From the NCBI RefSeq assembly GCF_021545785.1, contig NZ_CP079801.1, forward strand, positions 1,674,001-1,738,000: a DNA stretch of 64,000 bases, given 5' to 3'. Under the pieces are notes generated by a model. It had not been told where the DNA came from. It saw nothing but the letters and a program-made list of their open reading frames with translations, and ran no database searches. The DNA is from Halopseudomonas maritima (GTDB lineage Bacteria > Pseudomonadota > Gammaproteobacteria > Pseudomonadales > Pseudomonadaceae). Both the position numbers and the translations under genes were made by a program. Shown here piece by piece: positions 36,601 to 44,404 of the stretch (position 1 is its first letter; every line of letters begins with the position of its first letter).

Positions 36601-36783
36601 CTCGCGGGCGGTGGCACCAGGCCAGGCGGCGGTTACGGTCATCACCTTGACGGTGAAGGAGGGGTCTTCGGCGCGGCCCAGCTGCATAAACGCAAAGGTG
36701 CCCGAGAGCATGACCGCAATGATCAGAAACAGCGTCACGGCGGGGTTGCGCACCGCCAGCGCCGAGAGATTGAAGGTTGCCAT
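33700..36783 (-). CDS. RND efflux permease (second system)
   Basis: A 1027-aa RND pump of the branch with N-terminus NLSALAVRNPAVTLFLIIAVMLSGTFAFMQLGRAEDPSFTVK. TM4 carries LGLLVDDAIIAIEMMVVKLEEG with the paired Asp residues for proton transfer. It starts immediately after the adaptor stop (TGA-G-ATG), so the two are coupled. No outer-membrane gene is next to it, so it must borrow a TolC/OprM-type channel or work without one. A run of eight C at 34982-34989 lies in the coding sequence. Confidence 0.9.
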   Translation of the reverse strand: MATFNLSALAVRNPAVTLFLIIAVMLSGTFAFMQLGRAEDPSFTVKVMTVTAAWPGATAREMQEQVADRLEKRLQELDYYDRVETTAQPGFVSMKVIFSNAAPPELIPELFYQTRKKLGDEASKLPSGVAGPFFNDEYNDVYFALYALEAGQLPHRQLVQLAEQLRQNFLQLPGVKKVNILGEQAQRIYVEFSYQRLATLGLTPEQIFTALARQNAVAPAGSVETAGPRAYIRVDGAFSSLEQIENVPVVANGRVLRIADVAEVRQGYEDPASYRIRHQGKPALMLGVIMEPHFNGLDLDTSLQAEEQRVHDSLPLGIHFEKVSDQASKIRNAVDEFMLKFFVALGVVMLVSLLALGFRVGLVVVAAVPLTLAIVFVVMMMTGREFDRITLGALILSLGLLVDDAIIAIEMMVVKLEEGMDRLAAATYAWSSTAAPMLTGTLVTIIGFLPVGFARSGAGEYAGNIFWIVGFALIASWVVAVVFTPYLGVKMLPKIEGKAGGHEALYDGPNYQRLRAMVQFCVRQRWLVSALVLVAFVLSVMGMKVVNKQFFPNSDRSEVIVEVYMPPGTAFKNTEAMVGRVEQVIMAEPQTLMVDSYVGGGAPRFFLSLNPELPDAAFAKLIVQTPDADTRDALMSSLRQRIADGAFPGARVRVTQLVFGPPVPFPVVFRVSGPDLDTLRALAEQVRERVDANALTRDTFIDWGERAASYRLVLDQDRLRLLGFTPAQVKSQINALLSGNPITEVREGTRTVSVMVRAVDAQRQNLGAIEDLTLSNDAGQSIALRQVGHFEPVMEDPVLRRRDREPTFEVRADIVAGTQPPDAAMAAYRDLEDIVAGLPAGYSITIGGPVEESAIANKALSALFPIMILLMLVVIMLQVRSFGQMFMVFATAPLGLIGAVPAMLLFNQPFGFNAILALIGIGGILMRNTLIFTDQIEQNQRAGMAVREAVIEATVRRARPVILTALAAALAFIPLTFSVFWASLACVLIGGVVMGTLLTLLFLPALCMLVLSRSSAGSASEPAIGVR

Positions 36784-36784
36784 C

Positions 36785-37891
36785 TCAGTGCTCCTGCGTG
36801 CCGGCGCTGCCACTCAGCTGGTCCGGCGGCAGCAGCCGCACAGCGTCCCCCTCGTGCAGCAGGTGCGCCCCCAGGGCAACCACCTGCTGGCCCGCCTGCA
36901 CCCCGGACTTGAGCAGCGCACGCTCCTGCCCGAGCGCAGCCACCTCAACCGGGGCAAACTGCACGGCGCCCTGCTCGATGCGCCAGACACCCGTGCCCTG
37001 TCCGTTATCGAGCAGCGCACCAATCGGCACCTGCAGCAGCGTCTGCTGCTCATCACCCTGCAGGCGAATGCTGATGGTCGAGCCGATCACCAGCGGCAGC
37101 GGACTGTCGCCCAGCACGTAGCGCGCGCGATAGGTGCGGGTAACCGGGTCCGCCACCGCCGACAACTCGCGCAAGGTCGCGGCAAAGGGCTGCTCCGGGT
37201 GGCCGAACAGATAGGCCTGAGCCTGCCCCTGGGCCAGCGCCCGGCGTGTTTCCGGAATATTGATCACTGCCTCGCGGGCGCCATCATGCGCCAGCCGGGC
37301 GACCACCTGACCGGCCGCCACCACCTGCCCCTGGTCGGCCAGCACGTCAGTCACAATGCCATCGGCGTCGGCGGTCAGCGTGGAGTAGCCGCGGCGGTTT
37401 TCAACCTGTGCGGCATCGGCACGGGCCGACGCCAGATTGGCCTCGGCCACCCGCAGCTCGGTTACCAGCTGGTCATGGGCCTGACGAGAAATGGCGCCGT
37501 TGTCAGCCAGCTGCCGGTAGCGCTGCTCGTCGCTCCGCAGCTGCCGTACCGAGGCCTCACCCGAGCGCACCCGCTGGCGGGCAGCGCGCAGCGCCAGCTC
37601 GAAGTCGTCGACATCCAGCACCAGCAGCACATCACCGGCGGCGACCCTATCACCCGGGTCTACCCGCCGCTCGATCACCTCGCCGCCAACCCGAAAACCC
37701 AGCTCGCTTTGGATACGCGCGGCAATCACGCCAGTAAACAGGGCTTCGTTGGCGCCCACCTGCTGCACCTCGGCCGCCAGCACCAGCCGGCCCTCCGGCG
37801 ACGTCGGCGCGGTAGCGACCGCCTCCTTGTCTCCGCACCCGGCCACACCCGCGACAAGCCCCACCAACAGCATGATTCTGGCAGCTGACAT
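36785..37891 (-). CDS. RND periplasmic adaptor (second system), lipoprotein
   Basis: A 368-aa membrane fusion protein. MSAARIMLLVGLVAGVAGC is the signal with lipobox VAGC; lipoyl halves (GGEVIERRVDPGDRVAAGDVLLVLD and later TADADGIVTDVLADQGQVVAAGQVV) flank a helical hairpin. The start at 37891 has AAGG close and GGAG further upstream; the ATG four codons earlier lacks a site. It is the first gene of the operon with the permease and the TetR gene. Confidence 0.9.
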   Translation of the reverse strand: MSAARIMLLVGLVAGVAGCGDKEAVATAPTSPEGRLVLAAEVQQVGANEALFTGVIAARIQSELGFRVGGEVIERRVDPGDRVAAGDVLLVLDVDDFELALRAARQRVRSGEASVRQLRSDEQRYRQLADNGAISRQAHDQLVTELRVAEANLASARADAAQVENRRGYSTLTADADGIVTDVLADQGQVVAAGQVVARLAHDGAREAVINIPETRRALAQGQAQAYLFGHPEQPFAATLRELSAVADPVTRTYRARYVLGDSPLPLVIGSTISIRLQGDEQQTLLQVPIGALLDNGQGTGVWRIEQGAVQFAPVEVAALGQERALLKSGVQAGQQVVALGAHLLHEGDAVRLLPPDQLSGSAGTQEH

Positions 37892-37936
37892 CCTTAACTC
37901 CACTCCGTTGTGCCGCCCTGGCAGGGCGCTTTTTTA

Positions 37937-39073
37937 TCAATGTCCGATGGCTTCCAGCAGGGTGGCCACGCCCTGACCGCCGGCGATGCACTGGGTCGCG
38001 ACCGCGTAGCGACCACCGGTGCGCTTGAGCAGCGCAGCGGCCTTGCCGGTAATGCGCGCGCCGGTGGCGCCCAGCGGGTGCCCCAACGCCAGTGCGCCGC
38101 CGTCCAGGTTGACCCGCTCCAGCGGCATGTCCAGCTCACGCAGACAAGCCAGCGACTGGCTGGAGAATGCCTCGTTGATTTCCATCAAGTCGACATCATT
38201 GATTGTCAGACCGCCGCGGGCAAGTACTTTGCGCGTTGCTTCCACCGGCCCCATGCCCATGATCTCCGGTGCGCAGCCGCCAACGGCAGTGGCCTTGATG
38301 CGCGCCAGCATCGGCAGATTGTGGCGCCGGGCAAAGTCTTCGGTGCACACCAGCACCGCCGCGCTGCCGTCGGTCAACGGCGACGAGGTGCCCGCCGTCA
38401 CTACACCGCCAAAGGCCGGTTTCAGGCCCGCCAGCGCCTGCATATTGGTGCCGGGGCGGATGCAGCCGTCTTCGCTGACCAGACCATCGGGCGTGGTGAT
38501 CGGCACAATCTCATCGGCCAGCAAGCCCGCCGCCCGTGCCTCGGCAGCCTTGGCGTGCGATAGCACCGCCAGCGCATCCTGATCCTCGCGGCTGACGCCA
38601 TAGCGACGCGCCACTTCTTCTGCCGTGTGCCCCATGGCCATGTACACCTCGGGAAACGCCTGCAGCAGCGTCGGGTTGGGTGAGGGGGTAAAGCCGCCCA
38701 TCGGCACGCGAGTCATCGACTCAACCCCGGCGGCGATATAAGCCTCACCGGCGCCCAGCAGCAGTTGGCCGGCAGCGAAGTGAATGGCCGTCATCGAAGA
38801 GCCGCAGAAGCGGTTCACGGTCACGCCACCCAGGGTTTCCGGAAAACCGGCACGAAAACTGGCGATACGGGCGACGTTGGTGCCTTGCTCACCCTCCGGG
38901 TAGGCACAGCCCATGATCACGTCTTCCAGCAGGGCGGGGTTGAGGTCAAGGCGCTCAACCAGCCCACGCAACACCTGGGCAGCGAGGTCATCCGGGCGCA
39001 GATTGATCAGCCCACCCTTGCGGGCAAACTGGAAAGGGGACCGCAGATAACCGGCGATTACGATGGAGGTCAT
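37937..39073 (-). CDS. Thiolase (acetyl-CoA acyltransferase family)
   Basis: A 378-aa thiolase that joins or cleaves acyl-CoA and acetyl-CoA. The nucleophilic Cys90 lies in VNRFCGSSM, the catalytic His region is GGALALGHPLGATG, and the second Cys is in TQCIAGGQG. NEAFSSQ completes the active site. I start at the second of two close ATGs (39073), because AGGAG lies seven bases before it but only one base before the first. It is transcribed toward the RND adaptor, 45 bp away. Biosynthetic or degradative use cannot be told from this. Confidence 0.9.
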   Translation of the reverse strand: MTSIVIAGYLRSPFQFARKGGLINLRPDDLAAQVLRGLVERLDLNPALLEDVIMGCAYPEGEQGTNVARIASFRAGFPETLGGVTVNRFCGSSMTAIHFAAGQLLLGAGEAYIAAGVESMTRVPMGGFTPSPNPTLLQAFPEVYMAMGHTAEEVARRYGVSREDQDALAVLSHAKAAEARAAGLLADEIVPITTPDGLVSEDGCIRPGTNMQALAGLKPAFGGVVTAGTSSPLTDGSAAVLVCTEDFARRHNLPMLARIKATAVGGCAPEIMGMGPVEATRKVLARGGLTINDVDLMEINEAFSSQSLACLRELDMPLERVNLDGGALALGHPLGATGARITGKAAALLKRTGGRYAVATQCIAGGQGVATLLEAIGH

Positions 39074-39299
39074 GGTCATGCTCCTGTTGGTGAACGCATC
39101 CAGCTTTGAATGATGACCATAATTCAATTTAAGCACTTTAAATGTCAAGCATAATTTAAAGGCGTTACGCGACGGAAACACGGAGTAATTCCACACACCC
39201 TCTGCGAGCCCTCAAGCGTGCAGAGGCAGGGCGCGATATGCAGCCAACAGTGGTTCTACTGGCAAGCGGCGCAACGCAGCCAGAGGTATGCGGACCGAA

Positions 39300-39908
39300 T
39301 CAGTGCTGCCCTTGCAGATAAGGGTCCAGCAGGGCAGCCATGTCGTCAGCCAGGGCGCTCAGGTGCGCCGGCGAGATGTCGCGCTGGGCAAAGCTGCGCA
39401 GACCGATGATCTGCCCCTGCAGCAGCCGCGCCAATCGGGCGGGGTCTGTTTCCGGGCGCAGTTCACCCGCCTCCCGCGCCTGGGCCAGGCACTGGGTCAG
39501 GCGCTGCTCCATCTGGTCCAGCACGCGGTTGACCTGCTCGCTCAGCGCCGGCTCCTCGGCATTTACCTCCAACAGCGTCTTGATCAGCATGCAGGCCCGC
39601 GGCGGCGTGCCAGGGCGCACCAGGCAGGGGCCAGCCAGGCTGCGCAGGTAATGCCGCAGCCCCTCAACCATGCCCTCGCGCTGGCTCAGGCACAGCGCCA
39701 GCTCCTCGGCCATTTGCGCGGCGTAACGATCCAGCACCTCACTGAACAACCCGCGCTTGCTGCCGAAGGTGGCGTAGAGGCTGCCAGGGCGCATGTCCAG
39801 CGCCTGCTCGATGTGCTTCATCGAGGTGGCGTGGTAGCCGCGCTCCCAGAACAGCTCAACAGCTTGATCCAGGGCGACCTGACGATCGTGACGGGCGGGA
39901 CGAGGCAT
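39300..39908 (-). CDS. TetR-family regulator
   Basis: A 202-aa repressor with the helix-turn-helix GYHATSMKHIEQALDMRPGSLYATFGSKRGLF near the N-terminus. It is divergent from the AhpD-like gene. Their 125-bp spacer carries three copies of one 16-bp dyad, so this protein almost certainly represses that gene and itself. Confidence 0.88.
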   Translation of the reverse strand: MPRPARHDRQVALDQAVELFWERGYHATSMKHIEQALDMRPGSLYATFGSKRGLFSEVLDRYAAQMAEELALCLSQREGMVEGLRHYLRSLAGPCLVRPGTPPRACMLIKTLLEVNAEEPALSEQVNRVLDQMEQRLTQCLAQAREAGELRPETDPARLARLLQGQIIGLRSFAQRDISPAHLSALADDMAALLDPYLQGQH

Positions 39909-39929
39909 AGCGTGGTCCTGACGGGGTGA

Positions 39930-40005
39930 TTGAGCAGACGTTCAATAATGACTTGAATGATCGCTCAAAAACAGTCAGGATGCCAATTGTTGAATGATCA
40001 CTCAA
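39930..40005. promoter_or_regulatory. Three TetR-type operators
   Basis: TTGAGCAGACGTTCAA (39930-39945), TTGAATGATCGCTCAA (39953-39968) and TTGAATGATCACTCAA (39990-40005) are variants of one 16-bp dyad, TTGA-N8-TCAA. The first two starts are 23 bp apart, the next 37 bp. Confidence 0.8.
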
Positions 40006-40033
40006 AAAAACACTGCAATCTCCAGGAGGCTCC

Positions 40034-40591
40034 ATGTCCCGTTTTACCCTGCACGACAAGAACAGCGCCCCCGAGGCGGCCCTGCCGCTGATCGAGAAGT
40101 CAGAGAAGGGCTTTGGCCGCCTGCCCGGCCTGCACGCTGTGATGGCCGAGGCTCCGGCTCTGCTTGATGGCTATCAGGTACTGCACGGCCTGTTTCAGCA
40201 AACCAGCTTCAACGCCGATGAGCTGACCGTGGTCTGGCAGACCATCAACGTCGAACACGCATGCCACTACTGCGTACCGGCCCACACCGGCATCGCCAAA
40301 ATGATGAACGTATCGGACGAGATCATCGACGCGCTGCGCAACGAAACCCCGTTGCCAGACAGCAAGCTGGAAGCCCTGCGTACCTTCACTCTGGCTATGG
40401 TGCGCGAGCGCGGTAACGTCAGCGAGGCCGACCTGGACGCCTTCTTCGCCGCCGGCTACGGCCAGCGTCAGGTACTGGAAGTGATTCTGGGGCTGGCCCA
40501 GAAAGTGATGAGCAACTACACCAACCACGTTGCCCAAACCCCGGTAGACAGCGTGTTCGAGCAGTATCGCTGGGAGCGCGCCGAGGGCTGA
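40034..40591 (+). CDS. AhpD/CMD-like peroxidase-related protein
   Basis: A 185-aa all-helical protein with the CxxC motif in EHACHYCVPAHTGIAKMM, as in AhpD-type alkylhydroperoxidases and the 'peroxidase-related' CMD branch. The pair of Cys with the following His suggests thiol redox chemistry. The gene is divergent from a TetR repressor with three operators between, consistent with induction by an electrophile or oxidant. The inducer is unknown. CAGGAGG lies just before the start. Confidence 0.82.
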   Translation: MSRFTLHDKNSAPEAALPLIEKSEKGFGRLPGLHAVMAEAPALLDGYQVLHGLFQQTSFNADELTVVWQTINVEHACHYCVPAHTGIAKMMNVSDEIIDALRNETPLPDSKLEALRTFTLAMVRERGNVSEADLDAFFAAGYGQRQVLEVILGLAQKVMSNYTNHVAQTPVDSVFEQYRWERAEG

Positions 40592-40658
40592 TGAGCCCAC
40601 TGCGCTTGGCCTGAGGCAGCGCGGGGGCTGAACGGCGTTGGCGTCACGCCATTCAGCC

Positions 40659-40735
40659 CCGTTTACGCGGGCGAGTCGCGCAGCGTTATGGGGCGGAAGC
40701 GCCACCGCCAGCTGAGACGCGCCGCGTAGTCGGGA
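40659..40735 (+). repeat. Short relative of the 270-bp structured repeat
   Basis: The outer pieces of the large repeat are present: CCCCGTTTACGCGGGCGAGT at the left, CCGCGTAGTCGGG at the right, with TACGCGG (40664-40670) able to pair with CCGCGTA (40722-40728). The interior differs and holds its own stem GGCG-GAAG-CGCC. A GC-rich hairpin (GGGGCTGAA/TTCAGCCCC, about 40624-40660) lies directly before it and may end the AhpD-like transcript. Confidence 0.65.
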
Positions 40736-40854
40736 GCCCCCGGGGCTCAGCAAAGCCACAGGCAAACCCGCCACCCGCACCGCAGTAAATAGGATATCGG
40801 TAACGCCATTAACGGCGTCGATTAGCTCATCGCGCTATCCAAGGCTTTACTCCG

Positions 40855-40870
40855 TAGACCGATCGGTCTA
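40855..40870. promoter_or_regulatory. TetR operator, perfect palindrome
   Basis: TAGACCGATCGGTCTA is a perfect 16-bp palindrome 11 bases before the start codon of the LmrA-type TetR gene. It should control the three-gene unit that follows. Confidence 0.85.
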
Positions 40871-40881
40871 TAACTATCCCC

Positions 40882-41475
40882 ATGAGCAAAGAAGATAGCC
40901 GTCACATTCTCGTCAAAACCATGCAAAGCGCCTTGCAGAGCAAGGGGCTGCATGGTGTTGGCCTGAGCGAGATTCTGAAGACCGCCGGGCTGCCGAAAGG
41001 CAGCCTGTATTACCACTTCCCTGGCGGCAAAGAAGAGCTGGCACTGGCGGCCATTGCCCAGGCCGAGGCTGAGATGACGGCGTTTTTGGAGCAGGTGTTT
41101 ACCCGCTTTGATGACCCGCTGGACGCGCTCGCCGCCTGGATCGACAGCGCCCTGCAACGCATCGCCGCCAGCCGCTTCAAGCTTGGCTGCCCGCTGGCCG
41201 CCGCAGCACTTGATTGCTCACCCGACGACACTGACCTGCTGCTGGCCCTGAACCGCGCCTTTGACACCCTGCGCAACCAGCTCAGCGCGCACATCAGCCG
41301 CGCCGGCTTCGCCAGCGAAGCGGCCGCCGACCTCGCCGCCCTGGTGCTGACCAGCTACGAGGGCGGCCTGATGATGGCTCGCGCTGCCGGCAGCACCGAC
41401 CCTATCGAACGCGCCTTCCGAGCGCTGCTCAGCCACGTTCGCCTGCAACAGAAGGAACTCACCCATGGCCACTGA
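40882..41475 (+). CDS. TetR regulator, LmrA/YxaF type
   Basis: A 197-aa repressor with the helix-turn-helix GVGLSEILKTAGLPKGSLYYHFPGGKEELA and the C-terminal domain of the LmrA/YxaF group. The perfect palindrome just upstream marks autoregulation. Its 3' end overlaps the hydrolase gene by 11 bp, making a three-gene unit (regulator, hydrolase, thioesterase). Confidence 0.9.
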   Translation: MSKEDSRHILVKTMQSALQSKGLHGVGLSEILKTAGLPKGSLYYHFPGGKEELALAAIAQAEAEMTAFLEQVFTRFDDPLDALAAWIDSALQRIAASRFKLGCPLAAAALDCSPDDTDLLLALNRAFDTLRNQLSAHISRAGFASEAAADLAALVLTSYEGGLMMARAAGSTDPIERAFRALLSHVRLQQKELTHGH

Positions 41476-42367
41476 CCCACTCGCTCCGCGCGCCCTCAAG
41501 CTGACCGCCGCCGACGGCTATCCGCTGGCCGCCACCCTGTATCCGGCCAACCAGCCGGTCGGCCAGATCTTGGTCGGCAGCGCCACAGGAGTGCCGCAGG
41601 GTTTTTACCGCCGCTTTGCCGAGTACGCTGCCAGCCACGGCTACACCACCCTGACGCTGGACTATCGCGGCATCGGCGCCTCGGCCCCGGCCAGCCTCAA
41701 GGGCTTTGAGATGGATTATCTGGACTGGGCCGATAAAGACCTGGCCGCCGGCGTGGACTACCTCAGCCAGTCAGATCTGCCGCTGTATCTGGTGGGCCAT
41801 TCCTTCGGTGGCCACGCCTTTGGCCTGCTGCCCAACCGCGACGCCATCACCGCCGTGCACACCTTCGGCACCGGCGCCGGCTGGCACGGCTGGATGCCCA
41901 AGGGCGAGAGCCGCAAGGTGCAGGTCATGTGGAATCTGGTGCTGCCGCTGATTGTGCGCATCAAGGGTTATCAGGCCTGGAACTGGCTAGGCATGGGTGA
42001 AGACCTGCCCAAAGGCGTCTACCGCGACTGGAAACACTGGTGCCGCTACCCGCGCTACTTCTTCGAAGACCCGAACATGGCCTGGCTGACCGACCACTTT
42101 GCCGCCGTGCGCACTCCCATCAAGGCGGCCGTTTCGCTGGATGATCTGTGGGCAGGCCCGGCCTCACGCGATGCCTTTATGAGCGCCTTTACCGGTGCCG
42201 ATTATCAGGCGCAAGACATTGACCCCAAAGCCCTCGGCCTCAAGCCGCTGGGCCACATGGGTTACTTCCGCGCCTACGCCGAACCCCTCTGGCGCGATGC
42301 GCTGGACTGGTTCGCTCACTATCCGACCGCTGCCCAGGCAGCGTCACGCCACAAGGAAACAGCATGA
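41465..42367 (+). CDS. Alpha/beta hydrolase
   Basis: A 300-aa serine hydrolase-fold protein. The nucleophile elbow is GHSFGGHAFG (about residues 112-121), and the oxyanion region is VGSATGVPQGFYRRFAEYAASHGY. The C-terminal LGHMGYFRAYAEPLW supplies the His. It starts inside the end of the TetR gene and its stop overlaps the next start (ATGA). The substrate is unknown; esterase or lipase-like activity on a toxic ester is a guess from the regulator type. Confidence 0.85.
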   Translation: MATDPLAPRALKLTAADGYPLAATLYPANQPVGQILVGSATGVPQGFYRRFAEYAASHGYTTLTLDYRGIGASAPASLKGFEMDYLDWADKDLAAGVDYLSQSDLPLYLVGHSFGGHAFGLLPNRDAITAVHTFGTGAGWHGWMPKGESRKVQVMWNLVLPLIVRIKGYQAWNWLGMGEDLPKGVYRDWKHWCRYPRYFFEDPNMAWLTDHFAAVRTPIKAAVSLDDLWAGPASRDAFMSAFTGADYQAQDIDPKALGLKPLGHMGYFRAYAEPLWRDALDWFAHYPTAAQAASRHKETA

Positions 42368-42795
42368 ACCCGAAAGACATGACCGGCCTGCAGATCATGC
42401 AGGCTGCCGCCGCCGGCCATATGCCGATTGCGCCGATTGCCAAAACCATTCCGATGCAGGTGAAGCTGGCCGAAGAGGGCCGCGTGGTATTTGAAGCCAC
42501 CGCCGACGAAAGCCACACCAATCCGCTGGGCGGTGTGCACGGCGGCTTTGCTGCCACCGTGATGGACTCGGTCACCGGCTGCTCGGCCCACACTACCCTG
42601 GGCGCGGGCGAAGGCTACGGCACCATCGAGCTGAACGTGAAGATGTGCAAGCCGGTGCCGTTCAACAAAACCCTGATCGCCGAAGGCAAGGTCATCAACA
42701 AGACCCGCCGCCTGATCATCAGCGAAGGCTATCTGCGCGACGAGAACGGCTCGCTGTATGCCTACGCTACGGCGACCAATATGATTCTCAGCTAG
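42364..42795 (+). CDS. PaaI-family hotdog thioesterase
   Basis: A 143-aa hotdog-fold protein with the PaaI motif NPLGGVHGGFAATVMDSVTGCSAHTTLG and the later TIELNVKMCKPV strand. It probably hydrolyses acyl-CoA thioesters. It is the last gene of the TetR-hydrolase-thioesterase unit, overlapping the hydrolase by four bases. A heptamer array follows it directly. Confidence 0.87.
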   Translation: MNPKDMTGLQIMQAAAAGHMPIAPIAKTIPMQVKLAEEGRVVFEATADESHTNPLGGVHGGFAATVMDSVTGCSAHTTLGAGEGYGTIELNVKMCKPVPFNKTLIAEGKVINKTRRLIISEGYLRDENGSLYAYATATNMILS

Positions 42796-42797
42796 GA

Positions 42798-42839
42798 GCC
42801 TCAAGCCTCAAGCCTCAAGCCTCAAGCCTCAAGCCTCAA
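42798..42839 (-). repeat. Heptamer array (GCCTCAA)x6
   Basis: Six exact copies of GCCTCAA (TTGAGGC on the other strand) start two bases past the thioesterase stop. It belongs to the same family as the arrays around the RNase J-like gene but has no inverted partner here. Confidence 0.95.
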
Positions 42840-42888
42840 GAATGGTGCTCACCGGCAAGGCCGAGTTCCGGCTCGGCCACGGCGAACC

Positions 42889-42961
42889 TTGTCCTCTGCG
42901 GTAAGAACCCCGAGAATCGGCGCAGTGCCCTTTGGCAGTAAAACCGGGCCGCAGAGGACAA
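42889..42961 (+). promoter_or_regulatory. 13-bp inverted repeat covering the pxpA ribosome site
   Basis: TTGTCCTCTGCGG (42889-42901) is the exact reverse complement of CCGCAGAGGACAA (42949-42961). The right arm contains the GAGG ribosome site of pxpA (ATG 42966). An mRNA starting upstream could fold to hide it. A GCCGAG/CTCGGC hairpin lies just before the left arm. Confidence 0.7.
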
Positions 42962-42965
42962 CCGC

Positions 42966-43709
42966 ATGCATCACATCCAACTCAACTGCGACATGGGCGA
43001 AAGCTTCGGTGCCTGGACCATGGGCATGGACGAGGCCGTCATGCCGCACGTGCACAGCGCCAACATCGCCTGCGGCTTTCACGCCTCCGACCCGTCCACC
43101 ATGCGCCGCACCGTCGCGCTGGCCATGCAGCACGGTGTGCGCATCGGCGCGCATCCGGCCTACCCGGATCTGGTCGGCTTTGGCCGCCGCTCGATGGCCT
43201 GCTCCGCGCAGGAAGTGGAAGACCTGCTGCTCTACCAGCTCGGCGCACTGGACGGCATCTGCCGCGCCGAAGGCGCCAGCCTCAGTTACGTCAAACCCCA
43301 CGGCGCGCTCTACAACGACATGATGAAGCAGCCCGCACTGCTCAAAACGGTGCTGCGCGCCGTTGCCCGCTTCAACCCGCAGTTGCCGCTGATGCTGCTG
43401 GCCCGCCGCGACAACCGCGAAGCCGAGCAGCTGGCCGCCGAGCAAGGCATCGGCCTGCTGTTTGAAGCCTTTGCCGACCGTGGCTACGACCCCGACGGCT
43501 ACCTGCTGCCACGCAACCAGCCGGGCGCCGTGCACCACGACCCGGAGCGCATCCTGGCCCAGGCGCTGAGCTTCGCCCGCAGCGAGCCGATCACCGCCAG
43601 CGACGGCAGCCAACTGACCCTGCGCGCCGACAGCCTGTGCGTACACGGCGACAACGCCGAATCGGTCGCCGTGGTCGCGCGTATCCGCGCCGCACTGGAC
43701 GCGCTGTGA
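42966..43709 (+). CDS. pxpA: 5-oxoprolinase subunit A
   Basis: A LamB/YcsF-family subunit (247 aa) of the ATP-dependent 5-oxoprolinase PxpABC, which opens 5-oxoproline (pyroglutamate) to L-glutamate. The N-terminus INLNCDMGESFG-type motif reads LNCDMGESFGAW, followed by NIACGFHASDP and YVKPHGALYN. Its stop overlaps the GTG start of pxpB. Pyroglutamate is a damage product of glutamine and glutamate, so this is a housekeeping clean-up operon. The inverted repeat over its ribosome site is unusual. Confidence 0.93.
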   Translation: MHHIQLNCDMGESFGAWTMGMDEAVMPHVHSANIACGFHASDPSTMRRTVALAMQHGVRIGAHPAYPDLVGFGRRSMACSAQEVEDLLLYQLGALDGICRAEGASLSYVKPHGALYNDMMKQPALLKTVLRAVARFNPQLPLMLLARRDNREAEQLAAEQGIGLLFEAFADRGYDPDGYLLPRNQPGAVHHDPERILAQALSFARSEPITASDGSQLTLRADSLCVHGDNAESVAVVARIRAALDAL

Positions 43710-44404
43710 ATCTACGCATCGAGAGCGCAGCCATCGACAGCCTGATGGTGCGCCTGTTCGATGAGATAGACGAAGCCAACATGCCCTGGCTGATCGCCGC
43801 CGCAGAACAACTGCGCCAAGCCTTCGGCGCGCAGTTGATTGATCTGGTGCCGTCGTACACCACCTTGCTGCTGCACTACGACCTGCACGCCCTGAGCGAA
43901 GCTGACGCCATAACGCTGATCCGCAGCAGCCTGCACAACCTGCAACCGCTGGCCGCCGACACCGGCACCCTGCACGCCATCCCGGTCTGGTATCACCAGA
44001 GCGTCGGCCCCGAGCTGCCCGCCATCGCCCAACGCGCCGGGCTCAGCCCGGAGCAGGTGATCGCGCAGCACTGCAGCCGTGACTACCCGGTGTTCACCCT
44101 CGGCTTTGCGCCCGGGTTTGCCTATATGGGGTTGGTGGATGAGGCGCTCGCCTCGGCCCGCCTCGGCACCCCGCGTCAGCGGGTGCCCAGGGGCAGCGTT
44201 GGCATCGCCGAACGGCAAACCGCCATCTACCCTCTGACCTCACCCGGCGGCTGGAACCTGATTGGTCGCTGCCCGCTGACCCTGTTCAGCGCCGAGCGCG
44301 GCAGCCTGCTGCAACCCGGCGACCGGGTGCGCTTTGTGTCTATCGACCACGCCGAATTTATCCGCCTGGGCGGCGACGACACGGCCATGGAGGCCAGCGC
44401 ATGA
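43706..44404 (+). CDS. pxpB: 5-oxoprolinase subunit B, GTG start
   Basis: A 232-aa KipI-family (allophanate hydrolase subunit 1-like) protein and partner of PxpC. DYPVFTLGFAPGFAYMG and GGWNLIGRCPLTLF are family motifs. The start is GTG 43706, overlapping the pxpA stop (GTGA). The frame continues upstream to 43637 inside pxpA without family similarity. It overlaps pxpC by four bases. Confidence 0.93.
   Translation: MNLRIESAAIDSLMVRLFDEIDEANMPWLIAAAEQLRQAFGAQLIDLVPSYTTLLLHYDLHALSEADAITLIRSSLHNLQPLAADTGTLHAIPVWYHQSVGPELPAIAQRAGLSPEQVIAQHCSRDYPVFTLGFAPGFAYMGLVDEALASARLGTPRQRVPRGSVGIAERQTAIYPLTSPGGWNLIGRCPLTLFSAERGSLLQPGDRVRFVSIDHAEFIRLGGDDTAMEASA

Noticed and set aside
37915..37935. GCCCTGGCAGGGC hairpin with a T-run between thiolase and RND adaptor.
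   Set aside because: It would work only for plus-strand transcripts, and no plus-strand gene lies upstream of it.
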